Below, piece by piece: positions 1 to 7,957 of a DNA stretch of 62,192 nucleotides. The stretch spans positions 1 through 62,192 of the forward strand of contig JBOZRQ010000002.1 in assembly GCA_050789255.1 (NCBI GenBank). The letters are read 5' to 3'. The stretch is from JBOZRQ01 sp050789255 (GTDB taxonomy: Bacteria; Bacillota; Sulfobacillia; Symbiobacteriales; Symbiobacteriaceae). A program made the translations under genes and the position numbers. The notes under the pieces are model-generated. The model saw only the letters and a program-made list of their open reading frames with translations, did no database searches and had not been told where the DNA came from. Position 1 is the first letter of the stretch. The number at the start of each line of letters is the position of its first letter.

Positions 1-58
1 CTAAGACGGTTTACATAGACATAAAGGCTTATTTGACACAGAAGTGCAGAAAAGGGGA

Positions 59-87
59 TTGACGGATGTCGCCGTACCCTCTACCAT
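59..87 (+). promoter_or_regulatory. Candidate vegetative promoter of siderophore-binding gene
   Basis: A -35 element TTGACG (59-64) is followed after 17 bases by TACCAT (82-87). These match the SigA consensus at 5/6 and 4/6 positions. The Fur-type site at 100-114 lies just downstream, where bound repressor would block initiation or clearance. Confidence 0.5.
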
Positions 88-99
88 AAGCGTCGGGAT

Positions 100-114
100 T
101 GATAATCATTCTCA
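100..114. promoter_or_regulatory. Fur box (7-1-7 iron-repressor site)
   Basis: TGATAATCATTCTCA matches the Gram-positive 7-1-7 Fur core TGATAATNATTATCA at all but one position. It sits about 50 bases upstream of an iron-siderophore binding protein gene, the expected place for iron-dependent repression. Confidence 0.75.
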
Positions 115-166
115 GTTGAGCGAGAGTTACGGTATCTACGATAGCATGGAAAGGGAGCGTACGTAA

Positions 167-1159
167 ATGACGAAACGGCTCACCATACCTCGGGTCTCCG
201 CACTATTTTTGGCGGTGATGCTCTTTGTGACCGCCTGCGGCGGCAGCAAACCCGCTGAGAAGGCGGCCGACACGCCCGCTCCTTCCGCACAGTCCACGCC
301 TGCCAAGGAACGGACCGTGAAGCACGCCCTGGGCGAGAGCAAGGTCCCTGCCAACCCCCAGCGCGTCGTCGTGCTGGATACCGGTGAACTTGATATTGCA
401 CTGGCGCTGGGCGTCAAGCCGGTCGGCGCCGTGATTGCCGGGGCCGAGACGGCCTTCCCGGAATACCTGAAGGGCAAGACAGACGGCATTCAGAAGGTCG
501 GCACCATCGCTGAGCCCAACCTGGAGGTCATCGCCTCCCTGAAGCCCGACCTGATTCTGACCAACACCCTCCGCCACGAGAAGATCAAGGACAAGCTGGA
601 GCAGATCGCTCCCACCGTCTACGGCAAGCGCCCGAACTTCTGGAAGGAGAACCTCGCCATTTACGCCGATGCCCTTGGCAAGGCCGACGCCGGCGCCAAG
701 CTGATGGCCGACTACAACAGCCGGATCAAGGAGTTTCAGGGCAAAATGGGCGACAAGCTCGCCACCACCAAGGTCTCCCTGGTCCGCTCCTTCCCCGACC
801 ACGTGCGCATCTACCTCAACGAGTCCTTCAGTGGCAGCGTCCTGGTCGACCTGGGCCTGGGCCGCCCGGCGTCCCAGAACAAGAAGAGCACCGATCCCGC
901 CAACCCGGCGGTCTTCACCAAGGTGACCGAGGAGCAGATCCCGGACATGGACGGCGACGTGATCCTGGTCTTCTACTACGGCCGTGACAAGGGCGACTCT
1001 CTGGCCAAGGTCTTCAAGAACCCGCTCTGGTCCCAGTTGGGCGCCGTCAAGGCGAACAAGGTGGTGGAGGTCGACGACGGCCACTGGGGCCTCGGACTCG
1101 GTCCGGTCGCCGCAAATCTGATCATCGACGACCTCTTCAAGCACGTAGCTCCCAAGTAA
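167..1159 (+). CDS. Iron-siderophore ABC transporter substrate-binding lipoprotein
   Basis: A 330-residue FecB/TroA-like periplasmic-binding-type protein that would capture a ferric siderophore outside the membrane and deliver it to an ABC permease. The N-terminus is a lipoprotein signal with lipobox VTAC (Cys about residue 24), followed by a Pro/Ala/Lys-rich linker. The mature part has the class III binding-protein pattern, with two lobes joined by a long helix (for example QRVVVLDTGELDIALALG, then the EPNLEVIASLKPDLIL block). The ATG follows the SD-like GGGAGCG. The Fur box at 100-114 implies induction under iron limitation. No permease or ATPase gene lies beside it in the window, so it must work with a transporter encoded elsewhere or upstream. 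The exact siderophore cannot be read from sequence. Confidence 0.9.
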   Translation: MTKRLTIPRVSALFLAVMLFVTACGGSKPAEKAADTPAPSAQSTPAKERTVKHALGESKVPANPQRVVVLDTGELDIALALGVKPVGAVIAGAETAFPEYLKGKTDGIQKVGTIAEPNLEVIASLKPDLILTNTLRHEKIKDKLEQIAPTVYGKRPNFWKENLAIYADALGKADAGAKLMADYNSRIKEFQGKMGDKLATTKVSLVRSFPDHVRIYLNESFSGSVLVDLGLGRPASQNKKSTDPANPAVFTKVTEEQIPDMDGDVILVFYYGRDKGDSLAKVFKNPLWSQLGAVKANKVVEVDDGHWGLGLGPVAANLIIDDLFKHVAPK

Positions 1160-1165
1160 AACCAG

Positions 1166-1200
1166 GGACCCTCACCGGACGATCCGGTGAGGGTCCTTTT
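1166..1200 (+). terminator. Rho-independent terminator between convergent genes
   Basis: A perfect 14-bp stem GGACCCTCACCGGA/TCCGGTGAGGGTCC with a CGA loop (1166-1196), followed by TTTT. The stop of the minus-strand gene lies inside the hairpin. The other side reads TTTTAC on the minus strand, so it probably works in both directions. Confidence 0.85.
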
Positions 1201-3025
1201 CCATGAGATAGGGGTACGAGCAGATCAGAGCGGCGATCAGCACCACCAGGCCCACCAGGGGTGGGGTCAGGTGCCAGAGGTCGGTATAGCCCACCCCGAT
1301 GTGCGTGCCGAAGGCCCCTACATATGAAGGGATGCCCGCCAGGGCGAAGGCCCACCAGAGCCAGCGGGCGCCCCGCCGGTAGCCCCAGAGCGACATCAGG
1401 AGCACGGTGATCCCGTTGCAGGTAAGCGCCGTGCCAAAGCCGACCCGGTCGTGGGCGATGAGCGGAACCAGCCGTGGGACGGCTCGTAGCGCCTCCGCTG
1501 TCGTCCCCATGAAGGCCAGGTCCTCGGGGACGAAAACGCTGGTCACGCCGATGGTCTGAATGGTGATGCCGGCCACCGTGCCGCCCGCAGCCAGGACGAT
1601 CCAGAGGAGTTGGCCCCACTGACCCATGCGCCAGACCCGGTCGTTATGGAGGCTGGTGGGGAGCGCCGCAGGTTCGCCCTGCTGCCGCATGAACAACGCC
1701 ATGGCAAAGAACGGGAGCAGGAGCAAGTAGAATACGGCGTGCAGCGGCTCCAAGTAGCCGTAGCCCGGGAACAGGAAGAAGGCCAGGAAGCCCACCGTCG
1801 CCGGAATCAGGTAGGCGGGGCGAGCCCAGTGCTCGCCGCGCCGCCAGGGGTACCAGGCCAGGAACAGGTAGAGCAGGGCGCTCGCTCCCATGGTGCCGGA
1901 GAGGGAGATCCGGTCGTGCTCCATAAAGTGCAGCAGGCGCGGGTTAATGGCAATGAGCTGATCCCGAGTCAGCCCTACGAATGCCAGATCGTAGGGCAGG
2001 ACCACCCGGGTGAGGGCAATCCAGGTGGCGATGGAGCCGCCCACGAAGATGCCCCAGGCCATGAGCAGGGCGCCCTGCCAGCCCCGGCCCCGAGCCTTGC
2101 CCAGCTCCTCCCGCTGGACAGCCGTAAGTGAGGTTTCCTCAGCGGATTGACTCCGGTGGGCGACAGCCTCGTTGATCCGCTTCGGCAGGCCCGGCCCACT
2201 GTAGACCAGCCCGCTGTGAATGTGCACCATGCTCGCCCCGGCGTCCAGAAAGGCGAGGGCGTCGGCCGGTTCGTGGATGCCGCCGCCGGCGATAATGGGC
2301 AAATCCTCGCCGAAGCGTTCTCGCAACGAATGGAGTAACTCCAACGACGCGGCCCGGGCCGGAGGGCCCTCCAGGTAGCCGCCGTCCGGGGCGGCGACTC
2401 CGCCGCTGATCATCACCCCGGCTGCGCCCGGCGGGAGAGAGAAGTCAACCCCTGGCCGCGCCACAACAAAGACCGGGCGCGGCGCCTCGGCGACAAGGCG
2501 ATCATCCCACTGCTCCACCGTGAAGAAGGCGGCGTGCGGGGCCAGCAAGGTCATGATGGCGCGGGCGCCCGCCGGCGTATCCGCAATCCGGACGCCCACC
2601 GGCACCTGTGACCGCGTGCGCTCCAGACGGCGCAGCATCTCATGGACGCCTGGATTGACGGGCGGCCCTGGGTACCAGATCGACTCCAGATTTACCTCCC
2701 GCCGTACAGCCGGGCCCGTGACTGGTTCTACGGTGACCGGCCCCACCTCGATGTAGCCGAACCCGAACTGCGAGAGCGGCCTGACGCCAAGCAGGCCGGG
2801 GTCCAGTCCAGCTTCGAGCCCAACCGGACTCGGGAAGGTGATCCCGGCCCGTGTTGTTTGCAGCCGGGGAGCCGGGCGCATGTCCCCCATCAGCTCGATC
2901 AGCTGGGGGCCCAGGGGGAGCTGGGCGAGCCGCCCCATGACGACAAGCGTCAGATCCCGTGATCGCTCAGCCTCCAGGCGGAAGAGCAGCGGGCGAAAGA
3001 CGGTCTGGTACGACCAGTCGGGCAT
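1172..3025 (-). CDS. Dihydroorotate dehydrogenase-like domain fused to a duplicated membrane domain
   Basis: 617 residues. Residues 1 to about 300 follow class-2 PyrD: an N-terminal helical part (YQTVFRPLLFRLEAERS), a PSPVGLEAGLDPG segment, and the C-terminal FMN phosphate site IIAGGGI...DALAFLDAGASMVHIHSGLVY. The central NxSSPNTPG catalytic loop of PyrD cannot be found, so orotate synthesis is doubtful. From about 320 the protein is hydrophobic, with roughly eight membrane segments. It contains an internal duplication: DLAFVGLTRDQL...HFMEHDRISLSG...WRRGEHWA recurs as DLAFMGTTAEAL...LIAHDRVGFGT...YRRGARWL. The ATG at 3025 is chosen because AGGGGGG precedes it; an in-frame start at 3061 has no such site. 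The gene ends inside the shared terminator. It could be a flavin-binding membrane sensor or an oxidoreductase of unknown substrate. Confidence 0.75.
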   Translation of the reverse strand: MPDWSYQTVFRPLLFRLEAERSRDLTLVVMGRLAQLPLGPQLIELMGDMRPAPRLQTTRAGITFPSPVGLEAGLDPGLLGVRPLSQFGFGYIEVGPVTVEPVTGPAVRREVNLESIWYPGPPVNPGVHEMLRRLERTRSQVPVGVRIADTPAGARAIMTLLAPHAAFFTVEQWDDRLVAEAPRPVFVVARPGVDFSLPPGAAGVMISGGVAAPDGGYLEGPPARAASLELLHSLRERFGEDLPIIAGGGIHEPADALAFLDAGASMVHIHSGLVYSGPGLPKRINEAVAHRSQSAEETSLTAVQREELGKARGRGWQGALLMAWGIFVGGSIATWIALTRVVLPYDLAFVGLTRDQLIAINPRLLHFMEHDRISLSGTMGASALLYLFLAWYPWRRGEHWARPAYLIPATVGFLAFFLFPGYGYLEPLHAVFYLLLLPFFAMALFMRQQGEPAALPTSLHNDRVWRMGQWGQLLWIVLAAGGTVAGITIQTIGVTSVFVPEDLAFMGTTAEALRAVPRLVPLIAHDRVGFGTALTCNGITVLLMSLWGYRRGARWLWWAFALAGIPSYVGAFGTHIGVGYTDLWHLTPPLVGLVVLIAALICSYPYLMEKDPHRIVR

Positions 3026-3085
3026 GGGGCGTGCCCCCCTACATCCAAAACTTGTTGACACATTAAGTTTACCATATCGCTGAGA

Positions 3086-3108
3086 GCCGCACTTATTGAA
3101 TAAGCGGC
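3086..3108. repeat. Short inverted repeat upstream of spore-coat cluster
   Basis: GCCGC-a-CTTATT-g-AATAAG-CGGC forms a near-perfect palindrome between the divergent gene starts at 3025 (minus) and 3158 (plus). It could be an operator or a small hairpin; the sequence does not decide. Confidence 0.4.
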
Positions 3109-3157
3109 AGGGTTAGGGAAAAAGTAATTCCGGCTTGAGAAACCGGAGGTGGGGAAT

Positions 3158-3367
3158 CTGGAACAGCAGCAGCGCTTGGCGCTTCATGAGTCGATGGAGA
3201 TTCACGAGTTGCTCAACTTTAAGACCATCTGCCTGGCCGAGTCGAAGCTCCTGCAGGGCCTGGTCTTCGATCAGGACCTGAAGAACCTGATGCAGAAGGA
3301 CGTTGAGCAGTCGCTCGTGGCGATTCGAGAGCTGGTCGGCCTGTATCAGCAAGCACCGATCCACTGA
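3158..3367 (+). CDS. Small spore coat-like protein (YraD-type), first copy
   Basis: About 69 residues, acidic/helical, with the pattern LHESMEIHELLNFKT...SKLLQGLVFDQDLKNLMQKD. It is clearly paralogous to the protein at 4916 (HETMELHEVTAFKS...LVSDPELKTLMQQD). Both resemble the short partner of CotF-like coat proteins in Bacillus yraD-yraG clusters. The start is uncertain. The GTG at 3149 lies inside the GGAGGT ribosome site, whereas CTG at 3158 has that site seven bases upstream and is preferred. It is followed 17 bases later by the CotF-like partner at 3385. Expected in the forespore or mother-cell coat layer, with no enzymatic role known. Confidence 0.65.
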   Translation: MEQQQRLALHESMEIHELLNFKTICLAESKLLQGLVFDQDLKNLMQKDVEQSLVAIRELVGLYQQAPIH

Positions 3368-3384
3368 ACGGAGGTGGCAAGCTC

Positions 3385-3747
3385 ATGAACAACGACTACC
3401 TGGACCCGATTAACGCAGAGAACATGCCCAAACTGGCCGACGCCGCCCTGGCCATGGACTTCCTCCTGCGCGCCAAGAATGGCGTGCGAAACTGTGCCTT
3501 CGCCCTCGGTGAGACGGCCACCCCGGAGGCCCGCATCATTGTGCGCCGCCATCTGTCCGAAGCGTTGGCCCTGCACCAGGAGCTCTCCCAGCTGATGCTG
3601 CAGAAGGGCTGGCTGCGCACCTACGCGCCCTATGAGCAGTTCCAGCTCGACATGATTTCGGCTGATACCGTGGTGAAGATCGCCAACATGCAGCTGTTCC
3701 CCGATCACACCGGCCGCATGGGGACATTCGCGACGCCGAACAAGTAG
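3385..3747 (+). CDS. CotF-family spore coat protein, first copy
   Basis: 120 residues of the Coat_F helical family. A helix with LADAALAMDFLLRAKNGVRN is followed by HLSEALALHQELSQLMLQKGW and a C-terminal tail rich in polar residues. It is related to the 98-residue protein at 5131 (KHLHEAIDTHEKIMSYMMKRGF). GGAGGTGG stands seven bases before the ATG. It lies between a short coat-like gene and a zinc alcohol dehydrogenase, the same arrangement as the yra coat/adhB cluster of Bacillus subtilis. This supports assembly into the spore coat. Expression is probably sporulation-controlled, but no clear SigE/SigK promoter was identified. Confidence 0.8.
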   Translation: MNNDYLDPINAENMPKLADAALAMDFLLRAKNGVRNCAFALGETATPEARIIVRRHLSEALALHQELSQLMLQKGWLRTYAPYEQFQLDMISADTVVKIANMQLFPDHTGRMGTFATPNK

Positions 3748-3763
3748 GAGCGGAGGGACCAGG

Positions 3764-4900
3764 ATGAAGGCCGTTACGTACCAGGGCATCAAGAATGTGC
3801 AGGTCAAAGAGGTCCAGGATCCCAAAATCGAAAAGCGGGACGACATCATTATCCGGCTGACGAGCACGGCAATCTGCGGCTCTGATCTCCACCTGATTCA
3901 TGGGATGATCCCCAACCTCCCCACTGACTACATCATCGGCCATGAACCGGTCGGGGTCGTCGAAGAGGTAGGCCCCGAGGTGACCAAGGTGAAGAAGGGC
4001 GACCGTGTGATCGTCCCGTTTAACGTCGCCTGCGGCCACTGCCCCTACTGCAAGACCGGCCTGACCAGCCAGTGTGACAATTCCAACCCCCACGGTGATA
4101 TAGGCGGCTACTTCGGGTACTCCGAAACGGCCGGCGGCTGGCCCGGTGGTCAGGCCGAGTACATGCGAGTCCCCTACGGCAACTTCACCCCGTTCAAGGT
4201 ACCCGACGAATGTGAAGTTGATGATGTGCGGCTGGCGGTGATTGCCGATGCAATGTCCACCGCCTACTGGACCGTGGAGCACGCCGGCGTCAAGCAGGGT
4301 GATACGGTGATCGTCTTTGGCTGCGGCCCGGTCGGCCTGTTCTCCCAGAAGTTCTGCTGGTTGAAGGGCGCCAAGCGGGTCATCGCCGTCGACTACGTCG
4401 ACTACCGCCTGGAGCGAGCCCGGACCAGGAACAACTGTGAGACGGTCAACTTCGAGCAGGAGCAGAACATTGGCGCCCACCTGAAGGAGATCACGAAGGG
4501 TGGGGCCGACGTGGTCATTGACGCCGTCGGCATGGATGCCAAGATGAGCCCGATGGAGTTCCTGGCGACGGGCGTGAAGCTCCAGGGCGGCAGCATCAGC
4601 GCCTTGGTGATGGCGACCCAGTGCGTCCGCAAGGGCGGAACCATTCAGGTTACCGGTGTGTACGGGGCCCGGTACAACGCTTTCCCGCTCGGCGACATCT
4701 TCCAGCGCAACATTCAGCTCCGCACGGGCCAGGCCCCGGTCATCCCGTTCATGCCGCATATGTACGAGTTGGTCGCGCAGGGCAAAATCGATCCCATGGA
4801 TGTGATCACCCATGTGATCCCGCTGTCCGAGGCCAAGCGGGGCTACGAACTCTTCGACACCAAGACGGACGGCTGCATCAAGGTCGTCCTGACACCCTGA
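3764..4900 (+). CDS. Zinc-dependent alcohol dehydrogenase (spore-cluster AdhB type)
   Basis: 378 residues of the medium-chain dehydrogenase family. Catalytic-zinc motifs are CGSDLHLIHG and GHEPVGVVEEVG. The structural-zinc Cys set is CGHCPYCKTGLTSQC. The NAD(P)-binding Rossmann start is GCGPVGLF, with D at the end of the second strand (VIAVDYVDYRLERA), suggesting NAD. It would oxidise an alcohol or reduce an aldehyde in the cytoplasm. It is embedded between two pairs of spore-coat genes with 16- and 15-base gaps, so it is very likely co-transcribed with them. In Bacillus the equivalent adhB occupies the same position. The substrate is not evident. Confidence 0.88.
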   Translation: MKAVTYQGIKNVQVKEVQDPKIEKRDDIIIRLTSTAICGSDLHLIHGMIPNLPTDYIIGHEPVGVVEEVGPEVTKVKKGDRVIVPFNVACGHCPYCKTGLTSQCDNSNPHGDIGGYFGYSETAGGWPGGQAEYMRVPYGNFTPFKVPDECEVDDVRLAVIADAMSTAYWTVEHAGVKQGDTVIVFGCGPVGLFSQKFCWLKGAKRVIAVDYVDYRLERARTRNNCETVNFEQEQNIGAHLKEITKGGADVVIDAVGMDAKMSPMEFLATGVKLQGGSISALVMATQCVRKGGTIQVTGVYGARYNAFPLGDIFQRNIQLRTGQAPVIPFMPHMYELVAQGKIDPMDVITHVIPLSEAKRGYELFDTKTDGCIKVVLTP

Positions 4901-4915
4901 GCGGGAGGTTACTCA

Positions 4916-5134
4916 ATGCTGAACCTGAGGTTCACACCCCATGAAACCATGGAACTTCACGAGGTAACGGCCTTCAAGTCGCTCTGCATGACCAAGTCCA
5001 AGACCATGCATGTCCTGGTATCCGATCCGGAGCTGAAGACGCTGATGCAGCAGGATGTGACGCTGTCCACCCGACAGCTCCAGGAGCTGACCGGGCTCCT
5101 GTCCCAGGCGATCGTTGAGGGGGCGCAAGCATGA
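4916..5134 (+). CDS. Small spore coat-like protein (YraD-type), second copy
   Basis: 72 residues, paralogue of the product of 3158-3367 (shared HExMExHE and LKxLMQxDV blocks). GGGAGGT lies shortly before the ATG. It overlaps the next coat gene by four bases (ATGA), so translation is coupled and the two probably act together. No catalytic motif or membrane segment is present. Confidence 0.7.
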   Translation: MLNLRFTPHETMELHEVTAFKSLCMTKSKTMHVLVSDPELKTLMQQDVTLSTRQLQELTGLLSQAIVEGAQA

Positions 5135-5427
5135 ACCAGATCATCGAGTACCTGACGGGGATGGGCACCATGACCGACCAGGTGATTGCGATGGACCTGT
5201 TGATGGCGGCGAAGAGCAGCATACAGATGTACTCGGTGGCCGCGACGGAAGCTGGCACCCCGGAGGTGAAAGGGATCTTCGACAAGCACCTCCACGAGGC
5301 CATCGACACCCATGAGAAGATCATGTCGTACATGATGAAGCGGGGCTTCTACCACCCGTACGACGTTCCGGAGCAGATCAAACTCGATTTGCAGACCGCC
5401 CAGACCGCTCTGAATATCCCGTCATAG
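5131..5427 (+). CDS. CotF-family spore coat protein, second copy
   Basis: 98 residues; Coat_F-type helices (MDLLMAAKSSIQMYSVAAT, then KHLHEAIDTHEKIMSYMMKRGF). It is a shorter paralogue of 3385-3747, lacking the C-terminal tail. The start overlaps the stop of the small coat-like gene. Having two complete small/large pairs on either side of the dehydrogenase indicates a duplication of the pair. No promoter is visible between them, so all five genes look like one sporulation operon. Confidence 0.8.
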   Translation: MNQIIEYLTGMGTMTDQVIAMDLLMAAKSSIQMYSVAATEAGTPEVKGIFDKHLHEAIDTHEKIMSYMMKRGFYHPYDVPEQIKLDLQTAQTALNIPS

Positions 5428-5482
5428 GACCTGCAGGAGCCAGCGCCCGCTTCGCCGAACAGCCAAGCGGGAGGGAGCGCAC

Positions 5483-6460
5483 TTGGAGCAGATTCAGCAT
5501 CAACTGCAGCAGTACTTTGACGGACACGAGGTCGCCGGGCTTCGACAGCTGGCCCTGGGCTGGGAGACCGATGTCTATGCCTTCACCCTGAATGGGTGCC
5601 CTCGGGTGCTACGGATCTATACCGGCGAGAATGCGGGAAACCGGCCTGCCGCCGAGGTCCACGCAATGCGCGGGCTGCATAGGGCCGGGTTTCCCGTGCC
5701 CGAGGTGATCGGCTCCGAGTTCAGCCGCGAGCGGTTCGGCGGCCCCTTCGTGATCATGGAGCAACTGCCGGGGGAGGTCATGTGGCGGCGGTTCCCCGAC
5801 GCCTACATGGGCGAGCAGATGCTGCCGCTCTTTACGCAGCTCCAGGTGCAGTTACATAAGATCGACCCGTTCCGCTTCATCGGACCGCACATGCTTTGGC
5901 AGAGCCCGGCGGACGCTGCGAGCACCTTCGAGATCGACTTCCTTCGGATGATGGTCGGTCTGGCGGACCTGACGCAAGCCTTTGAGCCCGTCCTGGATAG
6001 GCTGGCGGCGTGGGAGATCAAGGTGGGGCGGGAACGCCGCTGCCTGATCCATGGCGACCTGCATTCGGAGAACATCCTGATGGATGATGCGGGGCGGATC
6101 GGCGTGATCGACTGGAGCACAGCCGCCATCGACGACCCGCGGGTCGACCTGGCGCAGACCTATGTGCTGGAGGCCACGCAGGGCAGGCCCCGCACGGCCG
6201 AGCGGGTCCGGGCCTCCTACGAGCAGCGGAGCGGGGCGCCGCTCCGGGACTTCGAGTTCTTCACCACGCTGGCCCTGGCCCGCCGCGCCGCCAGCGTGGT
6301 CGTCTCGCTGGTCGGGGGCGCCGGGCTGCTGGGGATGCGGCCCGGGCTGGAGCGGGAGCTTCGCAAGGACCTGCCCGGCATCCACAAGGGCATCGACCTG
6401 CTCAGCGACTGGAGCGGGGTAGCGCTGCCCGAGGTCCACCGGGTCCTCGACAGCCTGTAA
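5483..6460 (+). CDS. APH-family small-molecule kinase
   Basis: 325 residues with the aminoglycoside-phosphotransferase fold. The kinase catalytic loop is LIHGDLHSENIL (Asp as base) and the metal-binding segment is GVIDWSTAAIDDPRVDLAQ. An N-terminal lobe has GWETDVYAFTL and FVIMEQLPGEVMW. It transfers phosphate from ATP to a hydroxyl group of a small metabolite or drug; the family includes choline, homoserine and antibiotic kinases, and the substrate here is unknown. TTG at 5483 is taken as start because GGGAGGG lies seven bases upstream. It stands alone between the coat cluster and the aminopeptidase. Confidence 0.8.
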   Translation: MEQIQHQLQQYFDGHEVAGLRQLALGWETDVYAFTLNGCPRVLRIYTGENAGNRPAAEVHAMRGLHRAGFPVPEVIGSEFSRERFGGPFVIMEQLPGEVMWRRFPDAYMGEQMLPLFTQLQVQLHKIDPFRFIGPHMLWQSPADAASTFEIDFLRMMVGLADLTQAFEPVLDRLAAWEIKVGRERRCLIHGDLHSENILMDDAGRIGVIDWSTAAIDDPRVDLAQTYVLEATQGRPRTAERVRASYEQRSGAPLRDFEFFTTLALARRAASVVVSLVGGAGLLGMRPGLERELRKDLPGIHKGIDLLSDWSGVALPEVHRVLDSL

Positions 6461-6489
6461 TGACCCATATACTACTGGGGGTTATATCG

Positions 6490-7725
6490 TTGGCAGACCT
6501 AGGTACGTACCTGGACCGCTACGCTGAGCTGACTGTGCGCGTGGGCCTGAATCTGCAGCCTGGTCAGACCCTGATGATCTCCGGATCCACCGAGGCGGTG
6601 GACTTTATTCGCCGGGTGACCCGTAAGGCATACGAGGCCGGCGCCGGTCGGGTCCATGTTACCTGGAGTGACCCGGATGTGACTCGCCTGACCATGGAGC
6701 TGGCGTCCGACGAGGGCCTTGCAGCGGCCCCTGTCCACACGGGCCGCTGGTTTGAGGAGCTGGCCGAGCAGGGCGCCGCCTTCCTGTCTATCTCGGCGCC
6801 GAACCCGGACCTGATGGCTGGAATCGATCCCAAGCGGATCTCGGTCTCCAGCCGTTGCCAACAGCAGGCGATGCAGGGTTATTCCAGGGCCACCTCGGCC
6901 GGCAAGGTCAGCTGGTGTGTGGTTGCCGTGCCCACGGCTGGCTGGGCGGCCAAGCTCTTCCCGGAGCTTTCCCCGGAGGAGGGCATCGCCAAGCTCTGGG
7001 GCTACGTGCTGGATGCTACCCGCGCTTCGGCCGATGACCCCGTGGGCGCCTGGCGTGAGCATCTGGACCGGCTGGGTGAGCGCAAGAGCTATCTGAATCA
7101 GCGCCGCTTCAAGAAGCTGTACTTTACCGCCCCAGGCACCGACCTGACGGTGGAACTGTCGGACCTGCACCAGTGGGTCTGCGTCTCGGGGACAACCAAC
7201 GCCAAGGGCGTCGCCTTTGCCCCCAACGTTCCCAGTGAGGAGGTCTTCACCGCCCCGCAGCGGACCGGTGTAAACGGCGTGGTGCGCTCCACACTGCCGC
7301 TGAACTACGGGGGCACGATGATCGAGGGCATCACGCTGCGCTTCGACAACGGCCGGATTGTCGAGTACTCGGCCACGGCGGGCGAGGAGGCGCTGAAGGG
7401 GATCATCGAGACCGACGAGGGCGCCCACTACCTGGGCGAGGTGGCCCTGGTGCCCGTGGAGTCGCCGATCTACCAGACCGGCATCCTCTTCCACAACACC
7501 CTCTTTGATGAGAACGCCTCCTGCCACCTGGCGATCGGCCGGGCCTACCCGCTCTGCATCCAGGGCGGCTCGGAGATGAGCGCCGAAGAGCTGGCCGCCC
7601 ACGGGGTGAACCAGAGCCTGACCCACATCGACTTCATGATCGGCTCCGAGGAGATGAACATCGACGCCGAGACGGCCACCGGCGAGCGGGTTGCGGTCTT
7701 CCGCAACGGCTCCTGGGCGCTGTAG
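6490..7725 (+). CDS. M29-family metallo-aminopeptidase
   Basis: 411 residues, the usual size of thermophilic M29 aminopeptidases (AmpS/aminopeptidase T). Probable metal ligands are the Glu residues of GGTMIEGITLRF and YLGEVALVPVESPI, the His of GILFHNTLFDENASCHLAIG and His/Asp of HIDFMIGS. It removes N-terminal amino acids from peptides in the cytoplasm using two divalent metals. TTG at 6490 is preferred because CTGGGGGTT precedes it. An in-frame ATG at 6460 overlaps the previous stop and has no ribosome site. The protein is intact. Confidence 0.88.
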   Translation: MADLGTYLDRYAELTVRVGLNLQPGQTLMISGSTEAVDFIRRVTRKAYEAGAGRVHVTWSDPDVTRLTMELASDEGLAAAPVHTGRWFEELAEQGAAFLSISAPNPDLMAGIDPKRISVSSRCQQQAMQGYSRATSAGKVSWCVVAVPTAGWAAKLFPELSPEEGIAKLWGYVLDATRASADDPVGAWREHLDRLGERKSYLNQRRFKKLYFTAPGTDLTVELSDLHQWVCVSGTTNAKGVAFAPNVPSEEVFTAPQRTGVNGVVRSTLPLNYGGTMIEGITLRFDNGRIVEYSATAGEEALKGIIETDEGAHYLGEVALVPVESPIYQTGILFHNTLFDENASCHLAIGRAYPLCIQGGSEMSAEELAAHGVNQSLTHIDFMIGSEEMNIDAETATGERVAVFRNGSWAL

Positions 7726-7736
7726 GCAAGAAGAAA

Positions 7737-7767
7737 GACGCCGACAACTCAAGCCGTTGTCGGCGTC
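7737..7767 (-). terminator. Terminator of the minus-strand gene 7958-8854
   Basis: A 12-bp stem GACGCCGACAAC/GTTGTCGGCGTC with a seven-base loop. Read on the minus strand it is followed by TTTCTTCTT, so it ends minus-strand transcripts. On the plus strand there is no T tract. Confidence 0.75.
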
Positions 7768-7957
7768 TGCGCGTGGCTGACAGACGTATTAGGTCGGCGA
7801 ACAGGGCAGCGAAATGCAATCCTGTGCATCAGGAATAGCCTGTCGCATTCATCGGCGACCTGCAAAGCACCGCCCGAAGGAGCCGATGGGGCGGCGGCGC
7901 CCTGATGCGCCGGTTGCATGATCATGCACGGGTCGCCGACCGTTCGACGTCTGGCAG

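Noticed and set aside
203..1144. Minus-strand frame opposite the siderophore-binding gene
   Set aside because: No ribosome site or recognisable protein; the plus-strand gene has a lipobox, family motifs, Fur box and terminator.
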